From assembly GCA_002494495.1 (NCBI GenBank), contig DACB01000001.1, forward strand, positions 62,001 to 126,000: a stretch of DNA of 64,000 bases. The letters are read 5' to 3'. A program made the position numbers and the translations under genes. The notes beneath the pieces are model-generated. The model was not told where the DNA came from. It saw only the letters and a list, made by a program, of their open reading frames with translations, and made no database searches. Each line of letters starts with the position of its first letter. The first letter of the stretch is position 1. Below, one piece after another: positions 10,829 through 19,399 of this stretch. The DNA comes from Methanobacterium sp. UBA294 (GTDB lineage: Archaea > Methanobacteriota > Methanobacteria > Methanobacteriales > Methanobacteriaceae).

Positions 10829-11431
10829 TTAAATTTTTGGGGTTGAAATGATGGTTACTGGATTTTGGGCCTTCATCATGGTCCCCCTCTCCATTATCCT
10901 GCCCCTGGTGATGGCTACCTCCACCACTTCCGGGGTTAAGCCCAGTTCTTTAAAGATTTTAACTGCTTCTACACGTGTTTCAAGGAGAATTGAGGTTACG
11001 ATAATCCGGCCTTTGTCATTGAGTTTCTTATAACCTTCTCTTATTATCTCGTGCAGTTTCCCGCTGCTTCCACCTACCACGAGAATATCAAAGTTAGGTA
11101 AGTCTTGAAGAACCTGGGGTGCGGAGGCTTCCACTACTTCCACGTTATCAGAGAGCTGGAACTTCTCCAGATTTAATTGGGTGATTTTAATTGCTTCCGG
11201 ATTTTTATCCACGGCATAAACCTTACTTGCCCGTCTTGCAAATTCAGAAGTTAGCCCGCCGGTACCGCAGCCTATATCAACCACTGTATCAGTCTGGGTT
11301 ACCTGTGATTTACACATAACCAGGCAGCGGATTTCTTCCTTGGTAGGTCCGGGTATTTCCGGGTCTTTTATGAAGTCTTGTTCACTGATCATTTTATCCT
11401 CAATCATTTTCTTGTGCATTGGTGAATTCAT
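10829..11431 (-). CDS. cbiT: Cobalt-precorrin-6B C15-methyltransferase/decarboxylase
   Basis: Methylates C15 and decarboxylates the acetate chain of the corrin precursor in anaerobic cobamide synthesis. The 200-residue Rossmann methyltransferase has the SAM motif VVDIGCGTGGLTSEFA, VYAVDKNPEAI, and the N-terminal lid IPGPTKEEIRCLVM typical of CbiT. It is first in a minus-strand set with ubiX, an HD hydrolase and nadM; the same order is found in Methanothermobacter thermautotrophicus (MTH146-MTH150), from memory. Confidence 0.93.
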   Translation of the reverse strand: MNSPMHKKMIEDKMISEQDFIKDPEIPGPTKEEIRCLVMCKSQVTQTDTVVDIGCGTGGLTSEFARRASKVYAVDKNPEAIKITQLNLEKFQLSDNVEVVEASAPQVLQDLPNFDILVVGGSSGKLHEIIREGYKKLNDKGRIIVTSILLETRVEAVKIFKELGLTPEVVEVAITRGRIMERGTMMKAQNPVTIISTPKI

Positions 11432-11507
11432 ATTTAATTTGGAAAATAGTTAAAATTTAATTTTTATAGTTTAGAATATAATTTTTAATAAAATATGGGT
11501 TAATTTT

Positions 11508-12059
11508 TTATTCCTGCCAGCGTTTAAAGAGGTGGTTATCGATTTTCAGGCTGTCCAGTATCTTTCCTACCATGAAATCAACTAGGTTGTCAATACTTTC
11601 TGGTTGGTGGTAGAATCCAGGCATGGCTGGTAGTATTATACCTCCTTCGTTGGCAATTTTATGCATATTTTCCAGGTGTACTGGACGTAGAGGTGTTTCC
11701 CGGGGTACCAGGATGAATTTTCTCTTTTCTTTAAGGGCAACATCCGCTGCCCTGGTTACGGCGTTGTTTGCATAACCATTTGCTATGGCTGCCAGAGTCT
11801 TCATGGTACAGGGTACAATAACCATAGATTCGAACCTGCAGGAACCACTGTTTATATCTGTAGTAAGGTCTTTTGGGTCATAATTTCTTCCAGCCAGTTT
11901 TTCCAGTTCATCTTCTGTAATTCCCATTTCATATTCCAGTATTATCTTGGCTGGCTTGGTTACCAGGAGGGTGGTGTTGATTTGCATTTCCTTCAGTACT
12001 TCCAGCAGTCGGACACCATAAATCACACCACTGGCACCGGTAATGGCTACGATTATCAC
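11508..12059 (-). CDS. ubiX: Flavin prenyltransferase, UbiX family
   Basis: Prenylates reduced FMN to make the prFMN cofactor of UbiD-type decarboxylases. The 183-residue flavoprotein shows IVAITGASGVIYGVRLLEVL, SGSCRFESMVIVPCTMKTLAAIANG and the dimethylallyl-phosphate-binding RETPLRPVHLENM. Start is GTG at 12059 with AGGTGA six bases upstream. In methanogens this probably serves an archaeal UbiD decarboxylase of isoprenoid or quinone-like pathways; the partner gene is not in the window. Confidence 0.92.
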   Translation of the reverse strand: MIIVAITGASGVIYGVRLLEVLKEMQINTTLLVTKPAKIILEYEMGITEDELEKLAGRNYDPKDLTTDINSGSCRFESMVIVPCTMKTLAAIANGYANNAVTRAADVALKEKRKFILVPRETPLRPVHLENMHKIANEGGIILPAMPGFYHQPESIDNLVDFMVGKILDSLKIDNHLFKRWQE

Positions 12060-12127
12060 AATATTTCACCTGTTTCTTTTAATTGATGATTTTATGTTTT
12101 ATACGATTTAACCTAATTATGTGCTAT

Positions 12128-13288
12128 TTAAAATTCTAATGGTATGTAATCATTAAATGGAAAATCAACCGCTTTATTCGAGTACTCGTCAGGCATATAA
12201 ATACATAGATCCGCGTGGTTGAAACGCGCAACATTTAAAGCCTTTACAATGGATGATATGTCCCTTAATTTTTCCTGATGACCATTTACAGTTACAATGG
12301 TGCTCATCTCCTGGAAGTTTGGATATTCAGGTATATCCAGCATAATATAGTCCTTATCCACTCCCAGGTCCTCTGAGATTTCCCCTTCAATATCCTTAAT
12401 TTTATTATCGGTAATTTCGAATAGATTCTGTGGCTCCCTTACTTCATCCAGTTTAAGGGAGTAAACAGTTTTATAGATACTGCGGTTATCCAATCTCATC
12501 ATCAGGTCCTGTACATAGCCATCCTGGGCCCTGGCCATGGATAGGATATCCACATCATCGTACTGGTATATCTTATCCTGACCTACCACACCCATTTCAA
12601 AGAGCTTAAGCAGGCATCTGCGGAACATGCTATTTATTATACGTGTGGTGTGGTGTTGATAAACGCTGGGATACATGAAGTAACGGGCAAGAAGCATGGA
12701 TTCAGCAGCCTGAACACCCTTTCTCTTAAGCATCAGATGTTTGTCCAGCACCATATTATATATCAACCTCTCCACATCAATAACACCATAGGCAACACCT
12801 GTGTAATAAGAATCACGTAGAAGATAGTCCATACGATCTACGTCCAGTTCCCCGGATACTATCTGTCCAAGGGAACCTTTACCCCTGATTATATTAAGTA
12901 TCTTTCTTAAATCGAAGGATTCCTGGATGATATCCCCCAATTCTGATTCTTTTAAGAGATGGGCGGTTTGTTCCTCATGGGAATTGGAGATAACCCTTTC
13001 TGAGACGTGGGAGAATGGTCCGTGCCCGGCATCATGGAGAACAGCGCCTATGCGAACCATTCTTTTTTCCTGTTCATCCAGTCCCAGATGGTCGGCCAGT
13101 TTTGAGGCCAGATGCATAGCACCAATTGAATGCTCGAAGCGAGTATGATTAGCACCAGGATAAACCAGATATGTAAATCCAAGCTGTTTTATACGTCTGA
13201 GTCTCTGAATCTGGGGGGTGTCTATCAACCTTACCTCGAACTCATCCAACCTCAGACTCCCGTGTAAGCTGTCCCTTATGAATTTCAA
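12128..13288 (-). CDS. HD-domain phosphohydrolase (dGTPase/SAMHD1-like)
   Basis: 386-residue HD superfamily protein. Metal ligands are visible in NHTRFEHSIGAMHLASKLADHL, VLHDAGHGPFSHVSE (the HD pair) and SGELDVDRMDYLLRDSYYTGV. The family hydrolyses dNTPs or other phosphoesters; the exact substrate is not known for this archaeal branch. Start is TTG at 13288 with GGGGGAT seven bases upstream. It sits between ubiX and nadM on the same strand. Confidence 0.87.
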   Translation of the reverse strand: MKFIRDSLHGSLRLDEFEVRLIDTPQIQRLRRIKQLGFTYLVYPGANHTRFEHSIGAMHLASKLADHLGLDEQEKRMVRIGAVLHDAGHGPFSHVSERVISNSHEEQTAHLLKESELGDIIQESFDLRKILNIIRGKGSLGQIVSGELDVDRMDYLLRDSYYTGVAYGVIDVERLIYNMVLDKHLMLKRKGVQAAESMLLARYFMYPSVYQHHTTRIINSMFRRCLLKLFEMGVVGQDKIYQYDDVDILSMARAQDGYVQDLMMRLDNRSIYKTVYSLKLDEVREPQNLFEITDNKIKDIEGEISEDLGVDKDYIMLDIPEYPNFQEMSTIVTVNGHQEKLRDISSIVKALNVARFNHADLCIYMPDEYSNKAVDFPFNDYIPLEF

Positions 13289-13378
13289 TTGATAAATCCC
13301 CCTTAGCTTCTATTTTGCTGTTTTGATTTTTTCATTTGTTATTATTTAAGTGGCTCAAAAAAACTCTAATAATATTTT

Positions 13379-13441
13379 ATTTCAAGTGATTTACAATTCA
13401 TTTCAAGTGATTTACAATTCATTTCAAGTGATCTACAATTC
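13379..13441. repeat. Three tandem 21-bp units over the nadM stop codon
   Basis: The plus-strand unit ATTTCAAGTGATTTACAATTC occurs at 13379-13399, 13400-13420 and 13421-13441 with one base change in the last copy. Read on the coding strand, the innermost copy holds the last two nadM codons and stop (GAATTGTAG), and each outer copy repeats GAATTGTAA in the same phase. So the 3' end of nadM with its stop has been triplicated. Confidence 0.9.
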
Positions 13442-13960
13442 TTTCCTTGCCAGATGCCTGATCCGGTTAATTCCATCTATTTCTTCAATTACGTTTACCA
13501 CTGGAGATGGGAGTAGGGATTTCCAGTCTTCTTCATCTAGCATTCTTCTCCTCACCTCAGTTCCGGAGTAGATTTCCCGGTTAAACAGGGGTGGGGTGGT
13601 TACTTTGAATCCGGCTTCCAAGAACAATCTCTGCACCAGGGGGTTTCCAGAATAAATCACTTCAAATGGGGGTGTCAGCATCATAACCTGGGCCACCCAT
13701 AATGAGTTACGCTCAATATCCTGTATAGGGATGACGTAGTATTTATTTGCGGGGATTCCCCCATCAGAAAGGGCTTTAGTGATCATCATAATCCTTTCGC
13801 CAGCAGTAAAGGGATCAGTGAGTGTGTGGCTAATCTGGGCACTTCCTATACCAATCACCACTTCATCAACTTCATTAAGTATCCGATGGATTACATCCAT
13901 ATGGCCGTCATGGATTGGCTGCAGTCTTCCCATCATCAATCCTCGCACTTTATCCACCAT
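13433..13960 (-). CDS. nadM: Nicotinamide-nucleotide adenylyltransferase
   Basis: Archaeal-type NMN adenylyltransferase that joins NMN and ATP to make NAD+. The 175-residue Rossmann protein carries GRLQPIHDGHMDVIHRIL with the H-x-G-H-like nucleotidyltransferase motif near residues 17-20, IGSAQISHTLTDPFTAGER, and the C-terminal IYSGTEVRRRM (ISSTxxR-like). The ATG has GGTG upstream. The last codons and stop lie inside a triplicated 21-bp repeat, which extends only the untranslated region. Confidence 0.94.
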   Translation of the reverse strand: MVDKVRGLMMGRLQPIHDGHMDVIHRILNEVDEVVIGIGSAQISHTLTDPFTAGERIMMITKALSDGGIPANKYYVIPIQDIERNSLWVAQVMMLTPPFEVIYSGNPLVQRLFLEAGFKVTTPPLFNREIYSGTEVRRRMLDEEDWKSLLPSPVVNVIEEIDGINRIRHLARKEL

Positions 13961-14160
13961 TTTTTAACACCATTAAAAATATATATCCTCTTTATATAAT
14001 AAGCTAATTTGTTGTATTTATTAGTAGCTAAAATAAACTAACTAATTAATTAAAAGTAGAGATTTACATAGGGATTGTGAAGATTATTATCAGGAACTTT
14101 ACAATGAGGATTCTACAAGAGTATTATATATTTATTAAGTCTTTAATTTGGTGAAAATAC

Positions 14161-15891
14161 ATGATAAAAATAAAGAATCTATCTAAAACTTATAAAATGA
14201 AGGATGGAGCAGAAATTGAGGCTCTAAATAATGTTAACCTTAAAGTAGATAAGGGTGAGATAGTGGGGATCATAGGTATGAGTGGCTCTGGAAAGAGCAC
14301 CCTACTTAGAATCCTAAGGGGGGTAGAACCCTTCGACACTGGTGAGATAGAAATAGGGGATATTAAGGTCACCCCTACATCTGACTCCTACCAAAATCAT
14401 AAGTTAAAGAAAGCAACTGCAATTCAACTCCAGAGGTCCTTTGGATTATGGTCAGAGACTGCGATACAGAATGTGATTCGGAAACTCTCCGGGGCTAAAT
14501 ATGGTGATGAAGCAATCACTGGTTTAGACTTTGCCTATGATGAGTTTGGAGACGAGGCCATGGAGCTCCTTAAACTCGTAGGGCTGGACCATAAGGCAGA
14601 ACACTTTGCACCTGTCCTGAGCGGGGGGGAAAAACAAAGACTTATAATGGCCCGGCAGCTTGCAAAAAAACCAGATGTATTACTCCTTGATGAACCAGCC
14701 ACCATGTCCTGTCCCAGATCAAAACAGGAAATCTTAGATGCAGTAAAGAATATTAACCAGGAGCTGGGTGTAACTGTAATTTTAGTATCCCATCTACCAG
14801 AGGTTCACAACTATCTTTCTCAACGACTGGTGCTTATGGAAAATGGGAGTATAACCCATGAAGGCCAGCCCCGGGAAATCATCAAAAGGTTCGTAAAGGA
14901 TATGGAACCTGCCGAGCCACTCCGTGACCCGGCAGATATGGGTGAGACCCGGATTAAAGCCGAAAATATAGAGCGTAGTTTCACCCTTCTTAAAACAGGA
15001 AATGTGCTCAACATAGAGGATGTGAACATGGAAATCAGGGATAAGGAAATAGTATCCCTAATAGGCCCCAGTGGGGCTGGTAAAACAGTTTTACTCCGGA
15101 TGATAGCCGGGTTGGACACACCTGACTCTGGTGAAGTACACTTTAAACTCAACGGTGAGTGGGTGGATATGCACCAGCCGGGAATAGATAGAATGAATGT
15201 GAGGAGGAAAATGGGATTCATGCACCAGGAATTTTCACTCATCCACCATGCAACAGTTAAGGATCAGATTGCCGCACGGTTGGGTGTTAAGAATGAAAAT
15301 GTGGTCTGGGAGGCTAAACAAGTAGCTAAGGAATTGGGGATCTCAGATAAAATCCTGGATGTTCTCTACCAGCTAACTGACTTGCCGGAAAATGAAGCAA
15401 AAACTAGGCTGGAACAGATTGGCCTTGCACCCAACATACTGGATGCTCTGTTTCCCAGCTTCCCGGACACCAAGGTTAAAGAATATGCAGAACCTATATT
15501 TGAAGCATTGGACCTTCCCATGGACATCCTGGACCGTATGTCCTATGAACTTTCCGGCGGACAGAAGGTAAGAACTACACTGGCATTAGTGCTGGCTTCG
15601 AAGCCTGAGATCCTGATATTGGATGAACCATTCGGAGACCTGGACCCCATAACTCTCAGAATGGTTTCAAACTCACTTAAAAAGATAAATAAAACCTTCA
15701 ATACCACCATATTAATGGTGAGTCACCATATAGATTTCATTGAAGAAGTGACCACCCGGGCGGTGATGATGGAAGATGGTAGACTTGTTATGGAGGGTGA
15801 CCCACACAAACTGTGCCATGAATTCATAATCAAGTGTAAAGCCTATTACCTTAAAGATTTAGATGAGTTAAGGGAGCAGATGGCAGGTTAA
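14161..15891 (+). CDS. atwA: Methyl-CoM reductase component A2, twin ABC ATPase
   Basis: Soluble ATPase needed for ATP-dependent reductive activation of the Ni(I) F430 of methyl-coenzyme M reductase. The 576-residue protein has two ABC domains with Walker A motifs GMSGSGKST (about residue 40) and GPSGAGKT (about 302), signatures LSGGEKQR and LSGGQKVR, and the distinctive first Walker B region LLLDEPATMSCPRSKQE seen in A2 proteins. No membrane segment or permease neighbour, which argues against a transporter. GGTGA precedes the ATG. Transcribed alone. Confidence 0.95.
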   Translation: MIKIKNLSKTYKMKDGAEIEALNNVNLKVDKGEIVGIIGMSGSGKSTLLRILRGVEPFDTGEIEIGDIKVTPTSDSYQNHKLKKATAIQLQRSFGLWSETAIQNVIRKLSGAKYGDEAITGLDFAYDEFGDEAMELLKLVGLDHKAEHFAPVLSGGEKQRLIMARQLAKKPDVLLLDEPATMSCPRSKQEILDAVKNINQELGVTVILVSHLPEVHNYLSQRLVLMENGSITHEGQPREIIKRFVKDMEPAEPLRDPADMGETRIKAENIERSFTLLKTGNVLNIEDVNMEIRDKEIVSLIGPSGAGKTVLLRMIAGLDTPDSGEVHFKLNGEWVDMHQPGIDRMNVRRKMGFMHQEFSLIHHATVKDQIAARLGVKNENVVWEAKQVAKELGISDKILDVLYQLTDLPENEAKTRLEQIGLAPNILDALFPSFPDTKVKEYAEPIFEALDLPMDILDRMSYELSGGQKVRTTLALVLASKPEILILDEPFGDLDPITLRMVSNSLKKINKTFNTTILMVSHHIDFIEEVTTRAVMMEDGRLVMEGDPHKLCHEFIIKCKAYYLKDLDELREQMAG

Positions 15892-16015
15892 CTACTTATT
15901 TTATTTTAAATTTTTATTAATCAGATGAAATAAAATAAAGTACTGACAATGTATTAAAAAAATGTCTTAGTAGCAATAATCAACCCATTATTTCAATTTA
16001 TTATAGGTTAAAAAC

Positions 16016-16408
16016 ATGTTTGATACAGTAATGGTACCTACCGATGGTTCAAAATGTTCGCTTAAAGCAGAGGATGTTGCAGTATTCATTGCTAAAAAAT
16101 TCAACAGTAAACTGGTGGTGGTGCATATCGTAGATGAAAAACTCACCGACCCCTTTGATGACTCAGAGGAAGAAGGAAACACTATATTAGATAAAGCTGC
16201 CCATAAAGGTAAACAGGAGGGTCTAGAAGTGGAGCAGATTCTAATAATTGGCAATCCTGTCTATGATATGGAGATGATAGTTAAAAAGAGCGGTGCTGAT
16301 CTGTTGGTAATAGGTGAACATGGGAAAACTGGATCAACCGAATTTATAGGTAGTGTGGCAGAAAATACATTAAAAACAGTTAAAGTACCTGTTTTACTGG
16401 TTAAATAG
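16016..16408 (+). CDS. Universal stress protein, UspA family
   Basis: 130-residue single-domain USP. N-terminal MFDTVMVPTDGSKCSLKAED and C-terminal VIGEHGKTGSTEFIGSVAENTLKTVKVPVLLVK give the ATP-binding G-x2-G-x8-GS pattern, so it probably binds nucleotide and dimerises. It lies just upstream of the rubredoxin-ferritin-peroxiredoxin-SOD series, consistent with a stress island. Confidence 0.92.
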   Translation: MFDTVMVPTDGSKCSLKAEDVAVFIAKKFNSKLVVVHIVDEKLTDPFDDSEEEGNTILDKAAHKGKQEGLEVEQILIIGNPVYDMEMIVKKSGADLLVIGEHGKTGSTEFIGSVAENTLKTVKVPVLLVK

Positions 16409-16593
16409 TCCATATTTAATATTATTTGTATAATATATTTTTTACTCCTCTATTTCATTTTAATCCAATATCAAAGTTCTCTGAATTGTTAAATTGTCCT
16501 TTTACAGATACTTTTTTATTAACATCTACCAAGTTTTAAATAATTAAATGACTATATAATGAGTACATAAGAATAATCAGGAGTTTGCAGAAG

Positions 16594-16752
16594 ATGAAAA
16601 GGTTTAAATGTAAAGTATGCGGGTATATATACGACCCTGAAGTAGGAGAACCCCGAAAAGACACTGAACCCGGCACGCCATTTGAAAATTTACCTAACGG
16701 GTGGTACTGTCCCCATTGTGGCGCAGGATTAAACCGTTTCAGACAGATATAA
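16594..16752 (+). CDS. Rubredoxin (first of three)
   Basis: 52-residue rubredoxin reading MKRFKCKVCGYIYDPEVG at the start and WYCPHCGAGLNRF near the end; the two CxxCG/CPxCG pairs bind a single iron. The core EPGTPFENLPNGW is intact. Rubredoxins carry electrons to rubrerythrin, superoxide reductase or oxidases in anaerobes. Start ATG at 16594 with CAGGAG about 11 bases upstream; a frameshifted rubredoxin follows after 17 bases. Confidence 0.93.
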   Translation: MKRFKCKVCGYIYDPEVGEPRKDTEPGTPFENLPNGWYCPHCGAGLNRFRQI

Positions 16753-16769
16753 AAACTGGATGTTTAACT

Positions 16770-16930
16770 ATGGATAAGTACAAATGCAAAGCTTGTGGGT
16801 ATGTATATGATCCCAAGAAGGGCGACTCAAAAAAAGGTGTTGAACCAGAATACCCTTCGAGGATCTGGACAATAAATGGATATGTCCTAAATGTCATGCC
16901 AAGAAAAACAGGTTCCAGAAATATATTTAA
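16770..16930 (+). pseudogene. Frameshifted rubredoxin (second of three)
   Basis: Begins MDKYKCKACGYVYDPKKGDS like its neighbours, but after EPEYP the frame is wrong and ends with an unrelated tail at 16934. Inserting one base in the C run near 16852 restores PFEDLDNKWICPKCHAKKNRF and a stop at 16930, giving 53 residues with the second iron-binding Cys pair. Either a genuine one-base deletion in a homopolymer or a sequencing error. As written the protein cannot bind iron. Confidence 0.88.
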
Positions 16931-17009
16931 CTAATTTTTATACATAAAGATTAAAGTACTGGAACATTCTATTGTAATTATGTTTTATGAGAATATAGGA
17001 GGTATATAA

Positions 17010-17171
17010 ATGGATAAATACATCTGTATAGCATGTGGGTATGTTTACGATCCAGAACTCGGAGATCCAAACAGCGGCATAGAACCAGGGGTTACATTTG
17101 AAGATTTACCTGATGACTGGGTCTGCCCCCTATGCGGAGTGGGTAAAACCATGTTTAAGAAGTCAGAATAA
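17010..17171 (+). CDS. Rubredoxin (third of three)
   Basis: 53-residue intact rubredoxin with CIACGYVYDPELGDP, EPGVTFEDLPDDW and CPLCGVGKTMF. The very strong site AGGAGGT ends six bases before the ATG, so this copy is probably the best translated of the three. Lies 47 bases upstream of ferritin and is likely cotranscribed with it. Confidence 0.94.
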   Translation: MDKYICIACGYVYDPELGDPNSGIEPGVTFEDLPDDWVCPLCGVGKTMFKKSE

Positions 17172-17218
17172 AGTTAATTAACAGATAAAACGAGTTAACT
17201 AAAAAAGAGGTGTAATAG

Positions 17219-17710
17219 ATGATTGATGAAGAAATGGTGAATGCTTTAAACAAGCAATTAAATGCAGAACTCTATTCCGGGTACCTGTATCTTTCCATGG
17301 CCACCTATTTTGAATCAATAGATTTGCCTGGTTTTGCAAGCTGGAATAAGGATCATGCCCATGAGGAATTTACCCATGCAATGAAGTTTTACGATTACCT
17401 GGTGAGTAGAGGTGAACAGGTAATTCTGGGTGAAATTGAAGCCCCTCCAACAGAGTGGGAAGGTGCTCTTGCAGTTTATGATCACATTCTCAAGCATGAA
17501 CAGCTGGTTACAGGTTTAATTAATAAACTGGTGGACCTGGCCATATCCAAGAAGGACCATGCAACCAACAACTTTCTGCAGTGGTTTATATCCGAACAGG
17601 TGGAAGAGGAAGAAACAGCCAACGGCATACTTCAGAAGGTGAAGTTAGCTGGTGAAGATTCCAGAGCACTGCTTTTCCTGGATAATGAGATGGGATCTGC
17701 AACTGAATAA
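17219..17710 (+). CDS. Ferritin
   Basis: 163-residue non-haem ferritin that oxidises and stores iron, limiting Fenton chemistry. Four-helix-bundle ferroxidase ligands are in place: Glu17 (NAELYSGYLY), Glu50 and His53 (HAHEEFTHAMK), a Glu near 94 (LKHEQL) and the SEQVEEEE segment near 130. No haem-ligand Met is evident, so FtnA-type rather than bacterioferritin. GAGGTGT precedes the ATG. Downstream of rubredoxin 3. Confidence 0.95.
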   Translation: MIDEEMVNALNKQLNAELYSGYLYLSMATYFESIDLPGFASWNKDHAHEEFTHAMKFYDYLVSRGEQVILGEIEAPPTEWEGALAVYDHILKHEQLVTGLINKLVDLAISKKDHATNNFLQWFISEQVEEEETANGILQKVKLAGEDSRALLFLDNEMGSATE

Positions 17711-17915
17711 TTGCAGAACCTATTATTATTTTTCATCCATAATATTAGACCGGATTTTTTTTAAAATAATCTACTTTTTTTTACCATTAAAAAAAATTCA
17801 TCTTTCTTATTTAAATTCACAAATTCTTTGTTTATTTTTTATAAAAAAACCATAAAAATATATAAAAATATCACCAAAGATAATATTATGTTATAGACCC
17901 TTTGGAGGAAAAATT

Positions 17916-18602
17916 ATGGGAGAAAAAATTTATGAAGTTAAAAAATTAAAGAAGAAAGATCGGGGTATGCCACTTATAGGTGATAAATTCCCGAAAATGG
18001 AAGTACAAACCACTGATGGAATGATGAAATTACCCAAGGATTATAAAGGTAAATGGTTCATTCTTTTCAGCCACCCTGGAGATTTTACTCCTGTTTGTAC
18101 CACTGAATTTGTATCCTTCCAGTTAAGGTACGATATATTCGAGGAAATGAACTGTGAATTGATAGGATTATCTGTAGACCAGGTTCACTCCCACATAAAA
18201 TGGATAGAGTGGATATCAGAAAACTTCGACATCGACATTGAATTCCCAATAATCGCAGACACAGGAGCTATAGCCCAAAAATTAGGCCTGATACATCCAA
18301 ACAAAGGTACTAACACAGTTAGGGCAGTTTTCATAATCGATCCCGAAGGTATAATAAGGGCCATGTTGTACTACCCACAAGAACTGGGTAGAAACATCGA
18401 TGAAATACTGAGGATGCTGGAAGGATTCCAGACAGCCGAAGAAAAAAAGGTAGCCATACCTGCCAACTGGCCATGCAACGAGATTATAGGAAAAGGACTC
18501 ATCATCCCACCAGCTGCTACAGTTGATGAAGCCATAAAACGACCAAAAGAACATAAATGCTTCGACTGGTGGTTATGCTACAGAAACTACTATAAATGGT
18601 AG
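17916..18602 (+). CDS. Peroxiredoxin, AhpC/Prx6-like
   Basis: Thiol peroxidase of 228 residues reducing H2O2 and organic peroxides. The peroxidatic cysteine lies in HPGDFTPVCTTEF; the long C-terminal arm and the extra cysteines in EHKCFDWWLCYRN match archaeal decameric enzymes where a C-terminal Cys resolves. The N-terminus is about 15 residues longer than usual. GGAGG lies shortly before the ATG. Followed after 60 bases by superoxide dismutase, so the two may be coexpressed. Confidence 0.94.
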   Translation: MGEKIYEVKKLKKKDRGMPLIGDKFPKMEVQTTDGMMKLPKDYKGKWFILFSHPGDFTPVCTTEFVSFQLRYDIFEEMNCELIGLSVDQVHSHIKWIEWISENFDIDIEFPIIADTGAIAQKLGLIHPNKGTNTVRAVFIIDPEGIIRAMLYYPQELGRNIDEILRMLEGFQTAEEKKVAIPANWPCNEIIGKGLIIPPAATVDEAIKRPKEHKCFDWWLCYRNYYKW

Positions 18603-18662
18603 AAATACTGTAGAAATAAATCTTTAAAAACATATTGATGTTCACATTTGGAGGTGAATGAT

Positions 18663-19283
18663 TTGGCAAAAAAATTTTACAAACTACCTGACCTACCCTA
18701 CGCATACAACGCACTAGAACCCTATATATCAGAAGAACAACTAACCATACACCACGATAAACACCACAAGACCTACGTAGATGCAGCAAACGGTATATTA
18801 AAACTTTTTGATGAATCACGAGAAAAAGGAGAAGATTTTGACATTAAAGGAAAGGCAAAGGAACTATCTTTTAACATGGGCGGCCACCAGCTACACAAAT
18901 TGTTCTGGGAAAACATGGGACCGGCCAGTGAAAACGGTGGAGAACCCACAGGAAAAATTGCAGAATATATAAATGATTCCTTTGGAAGCTTCGAACGATT
19001 TAAGAAGGAATTTTCTCAGACAGCAATCACTACTGAAGGCTCAGGATGGGCTGTACTAGTTTTCTGTAAGAGTACCGAGCGACTGTTTGTTCTACAGTAC
19101 GAGAAACACAACGTGAACCTTGTACCACGATGGATACCTCTTTTAGTACTGGATGTATGGGAACACGCCTACTATCTGGACTATAAAAATGTCCGTCCAG
19201 ACTTTGTGGAAGCCTTCTGGAACATAGTTAATTGGGACGCTGCAAATATGAGATTGGAAAACTGGATTAGTTCAACCATTTAA
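18663..19283 (+). CDS. sod: Superoxide dismutase, Fe/Mn type
   Basis: Dismutates superoxide to O2 and H2O2. The 206-residue product has metal ligands in LTIHHDKHHKTYV, GGHQLHKLFWENM and DVWEHAYYLDYKN plus the conserved NWDAANMRL end. Start is set at TTG 18663 (MAKKFYKLPDLPYAYNAL) because GGAGGTGA ends five bases upstream; an earlier TTG at 18648 overlaps that site. Metal (Fe or Mn) cannot be decided by eye. Confidence 0.95.
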   Translation: MAKKFYKLPDLPYAYNALEPYISEEQLTIHHDKHHKTYVDAANGILKLFDESREKGEDFDIKGKAKELSFNMGGHQLHKLFWENMGPASENGGEPTGKIAEYINDSFGSFERFKKEFSQTAITTEGSGWAVLVFCKSTERLFVLQYEKHNVNLVPRWIPLLVLDVWEHAYYLDYKNVRPDFVEAFWNIVNWDAANMRLENWISSTI

Positions 19284-19399
19284 AAAGAATTATAAATTCT
19301 TTTTTTAACCTTTTTTTTAGGATTTTTACTATTTATTCGCTACATTTGTTATACTAATTCTTTTAAACAATATAGGGAATCATTGGGGGGATGATTATA

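Noticed and set aside
13350..13571. Plus-strand frame with repeated QVIYNSF
   Set aside because: It is only the tandem 21-bp repeat and the antisense of nadM.
14161..15891. ABC transporter ATPase
   Set aside because: Two fused ABC domains, the DEPATMSCP region and no permease neighbour fit component A2 of methyl-CoM reductase activation.
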